Shown here piece by piece: positions 36,663 to 37,900 of a stretch of DNA of 37,900 nucleotides. The DNA lies in NCBI GenBank assembly GCA_019359355.1, contig JAHHHM010000038.1, forward strand, positions 1 through 37,900, written 5' to 3'. Source of the DNA: Microcoleus vaginatus WJT46-NPBG5 (GTDB lineage Bacteria > Cyanobacteriota > Cyanobacteriia > Cyanobacteriales > Oscillatoriaceae). Every line of letters begins with the position of its first letter. Position 1 is the stretch's first letter. The notes under the pieces were generated by a model. That model was given only the letters and a program-made list of their open reading frames with translations. It was not told the origin of the DNA and ran no database searches. A program made the position numbers and the translations under genes.

Positions 36663-36722
36663 CTCACAGCAGTAAACACCCAAACAACCGGGATAAGAGG
36701 GAGCGAGGGTAGCTGATTGGCT

Positions 36723-36772
36723 AGTATGATTCAGTACAAGACTGCGGTTCTTGAAACACAAAAAATCATACT
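36723..36772 (+). promoter_or_regulatory. Structured intercistronic element between chlL and the DUF5331-like gene
   Basis: AGTATGATT (36723-36731) pairs with AATCATACT (36764-36772). Inside the loop CAAGA (36737-36741) pairs with TCTTG (36749-36753). The two-tier stem lies in the 139-base gap, ending 29 bases before the next ATG. TTTGTTGC follows the outer stem, not a clear T-run. It could set the ratio of ChlL to downstream proteins by partial termination or RNA processing. Confidence 0.5.
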
Positions 36773-36801
36773 TTGTTGCAGCAAGACGGGGGATAGCAAC
36801 T

Positions 36802-37900
36802 ATGGCTTTTTTCGATGACTTCTCAAGTGCTTTAAAACAAAAGTGGTTGCAATATTACCAAGCCAATCATGACTGGCTGAGCCTGCATATCAAAGTGGCA
36901 GCCGTTAAAACCCCCGATGGTGGCAGACGCCCCACTTCTTACTTCATCCTGGGCGCGATGAATGCGCTAGAACCCAAGCTAGCGCAGTTGATGCTGCCCT
37001 TTTCTAAGCTAAATCCCGATGCAGAAACCCTGATAGAAGTGTTGGGGTTGAACTTCGATCCAGACATCGCACTCGGTAATACCCCAATCGGCGAACCGGC
37101 AGCTTATGAAGAGCAACTGACATCCACATCCATCTCGGCATCGGCACCTATTAGCCCAGCTACCGAAAACTTAGATGAGTTAACGGGTGTAAACATGGGC
37201 GTACCTTTGGCAGCCGTTGCCGGTGTTGGCGTGCTCGGTGTAGCCGCCGCAGTGGCAATGATGGAAGACACCACCGATGACTTTGATGAAGACTTACCCG
37301 ATGATGAATTGGGCGGGATGGGTCTCGGTGGCTTGGCAGAGTCTACCCCTGACTTTGATGAAGAGTCTTCCGACGATGACGATCTGGTGGATATGGGGCT
37401 TGATGCGCTCGATGAAGAATCTTCGGATAACTTCGCGGGGGTGGCTGTTGCTGACTTCGGGGAAGACATATCCGATGATGAGCTAGGTGGCATCGGCCTT
37501 GATGAGCTTGATGAAGACTCTTCTGATGATTTCGACGCAGCGGCTCCCGCCGGCTTTGATGACGATACATCCGATGATGAGCTAGGTGGCATCGATCTTG
37601 ATGAGTTGGGTGAAGAGTCCATTAATAACTTTGGGGCGGCGGCTGTCACTGGCTTTGATGACGATACATCCGACGATCTCGATGATGATATGGGCTTGGG
37701 CGCTCTCGATGACGATTCCACCGATGCGTTTGGAGCAGCCGTTTCCGACGATCTCGATGATGATATGGGCTTGGGCGCTCTCGATGACGATGCCACCGAT
37801 GCGTTTGGAGCAGCCGTTTCCGACGATCTCGATGATGATATGGGCTTGGGCGCTCTCGATGACGATGCCACCGATGCGTTTGGAGCAGCCGTTTCCGACG
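36802..37900 (+). CDS. DUF5331-like protein with acidic repeats (3' end outside window)
   Basis: The frame is open for 366 codons to the window edge, so it is partial at its C-terminus. The N-terminal 95 or so residues (MAFFDDFSSALKQKWLQYYQANHDWL and FILGAMNALEPKLAQLMLPF regions) resemble DUF5331, a cyanobacterial domain I recall beside chlL and chlN. A hydrophobic stretch at about 132-154 (MGVPLAAVAGVGVLGVAAAVAMM region) could be a membrane helix. Beyond it the chain is Asp/Glu-rich, with units around DDELGGIGLDELDEDSSDDF and then exact 25-residue units DDLDDDMGLGALDDDATDAF plus GAAVS. The acidic tail may be disordered or bind cations. Function is unknown; position suggests a link to the protochlorophyllide reductase. 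ATG start with GGGGGA about 10 bases upstream. Confidence 0.8.
   Translation, partial: MAFFDDFSSALKQKWLQYYQANHDWLSLHIKVAAVKTPDGGRRPTSYFILGAMNALEPKLAQLMLPFSKLNPDAETLIEVLGLNFDPDIALGNTPIGEPAAYEEQLTSTSISASAPISPATENLDELTGVNMGVPLAAVAGVGVLGVAAAVAMMEDTTDDFDEDLPDDELGGMGLGGLAESTPDFDEESSDDDDLVDMGLDALDEESSDNFAGVAVADFGEDISDDELGGIGLDELDEDSSDDFDAAAPAGFDDDTSDDELGGIDLDELGEESINNFGAAAVTGFDDDTSDDLDDDMGLGALDDDSTDAFGAAVSDDLDDDMGLGALDDDATDAFGAAVSDDLDDDMGLGALDDDATDAFGAAVSD
37671..37900 (+). repeat. 75-bp tandem repeats encoding an acidic 25-residue unit
   Basis: The CGACGATCTCGATGATGATA unit start recurs at 37671, 37746 and 37821, and begins again at 37896, exactly 75 bases apart. The last two full units appear identical, and the first differs at one visible base (GATTCC versus GATGCC). 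Older, diverged units extend back to about 37260. The array runs off the window. Confidence 0.93.

Noticed and set aside
37104-37871. 255-residue Ser/Pro-rich minus-strand frame
   Set aside because: It is antisense to the acidic repeat region; Asp and Glu codons read backwards as Ser, Ile and Phe. The plus frame has the conserved N-terminus and start.
37671-37900. CRISPR array
   Set aside because: The 75-bp units are contiguous coding repeats in frame, with no unique spacers.

Overview
The window is chromosomal DNA of a cyanobacterium, most likely a filamentous, oscillatorian type (Microcoleus/Oscillatoria/Phormidium-like). The evidence is a ribosomal protein cluster in cyanobacterial order, the NDH-1 subunit gene ndhN divergent from it, chlL (dark-operative protochlorophyllide reductase) at the right end, and heptameric short tandem repeats in many intergenic spacers. 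The genus is inferred from style; no 16S gene is present. I see no rRNA, tRNA or CRISPR array.

Layout. (1) 1-1400: the decayed end of an IS4-family transposase, then about 900 bases with no convincing gene and a hairpin near 1300. (2) 1411-19261, all on the minus strand: one long translation cluster. In transcription order it is rplC, rplD, rplW, rplB, rpsS, rplV, rpsC, rplP, rpmC, rpsQ, rplN, rplX, rplE, rpsH, rplF, rplR, rpsE, rplO, secY, adk, infA, rpmJ, rpsM, rpsK, rpoA, rplQ, truA, rplM, rpsI, rpmE, prfA. rpmJ (37 codons) is easily missed. Several genes need internal starts (prfA, truA, rpoA, rplE, rplW, rplC). (3) 19262-20334: a long, hairpin-rich divergent control region between rplC and ndhN. 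(4) 20335-20811: ndhN. (5) 20917-23854: three paralogous small von Willebrand A (vWA) proteins with an Slr1339-like protein between copies 1 and 2. (6) 24527-35087: a signalling block, all on the plus strand. It holds a 2173-residue poly-HAMP hybrid histidine kinase, a lone receiver, a membrane histidine kinase that seems to start at AUU, and a receiver-PAS-kinase protein. (7) 35796-37900: chlL, then a DUF5331-like acidic repeat protein that runs off the end; chlN is expected just beyond.

How the genes may work together. The minus-strand cluster supplies ribosomal proteins, RNA polymerase alpha, the Sec translocon, IF1 and RF1 as one growth-rate-controlled unit. ndhN and chlL belong to photosynthetic electron transport and chlorophyll synthesis. 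The 20.9-35.1 kb region is the accessory part. It encodes three histidine kinases and five receiver domains but no recognisable DNA-binding output domain, next to MIDAS-type vWA proteins. This makes it the best candidate for a poorly described signalling system. The main sequence oddities are eleven in-phase 276-bp HAMP repeats, mosaic relationships among the vWA copies, the AUU start, and the 75-bp repeats in the gene after chlL.
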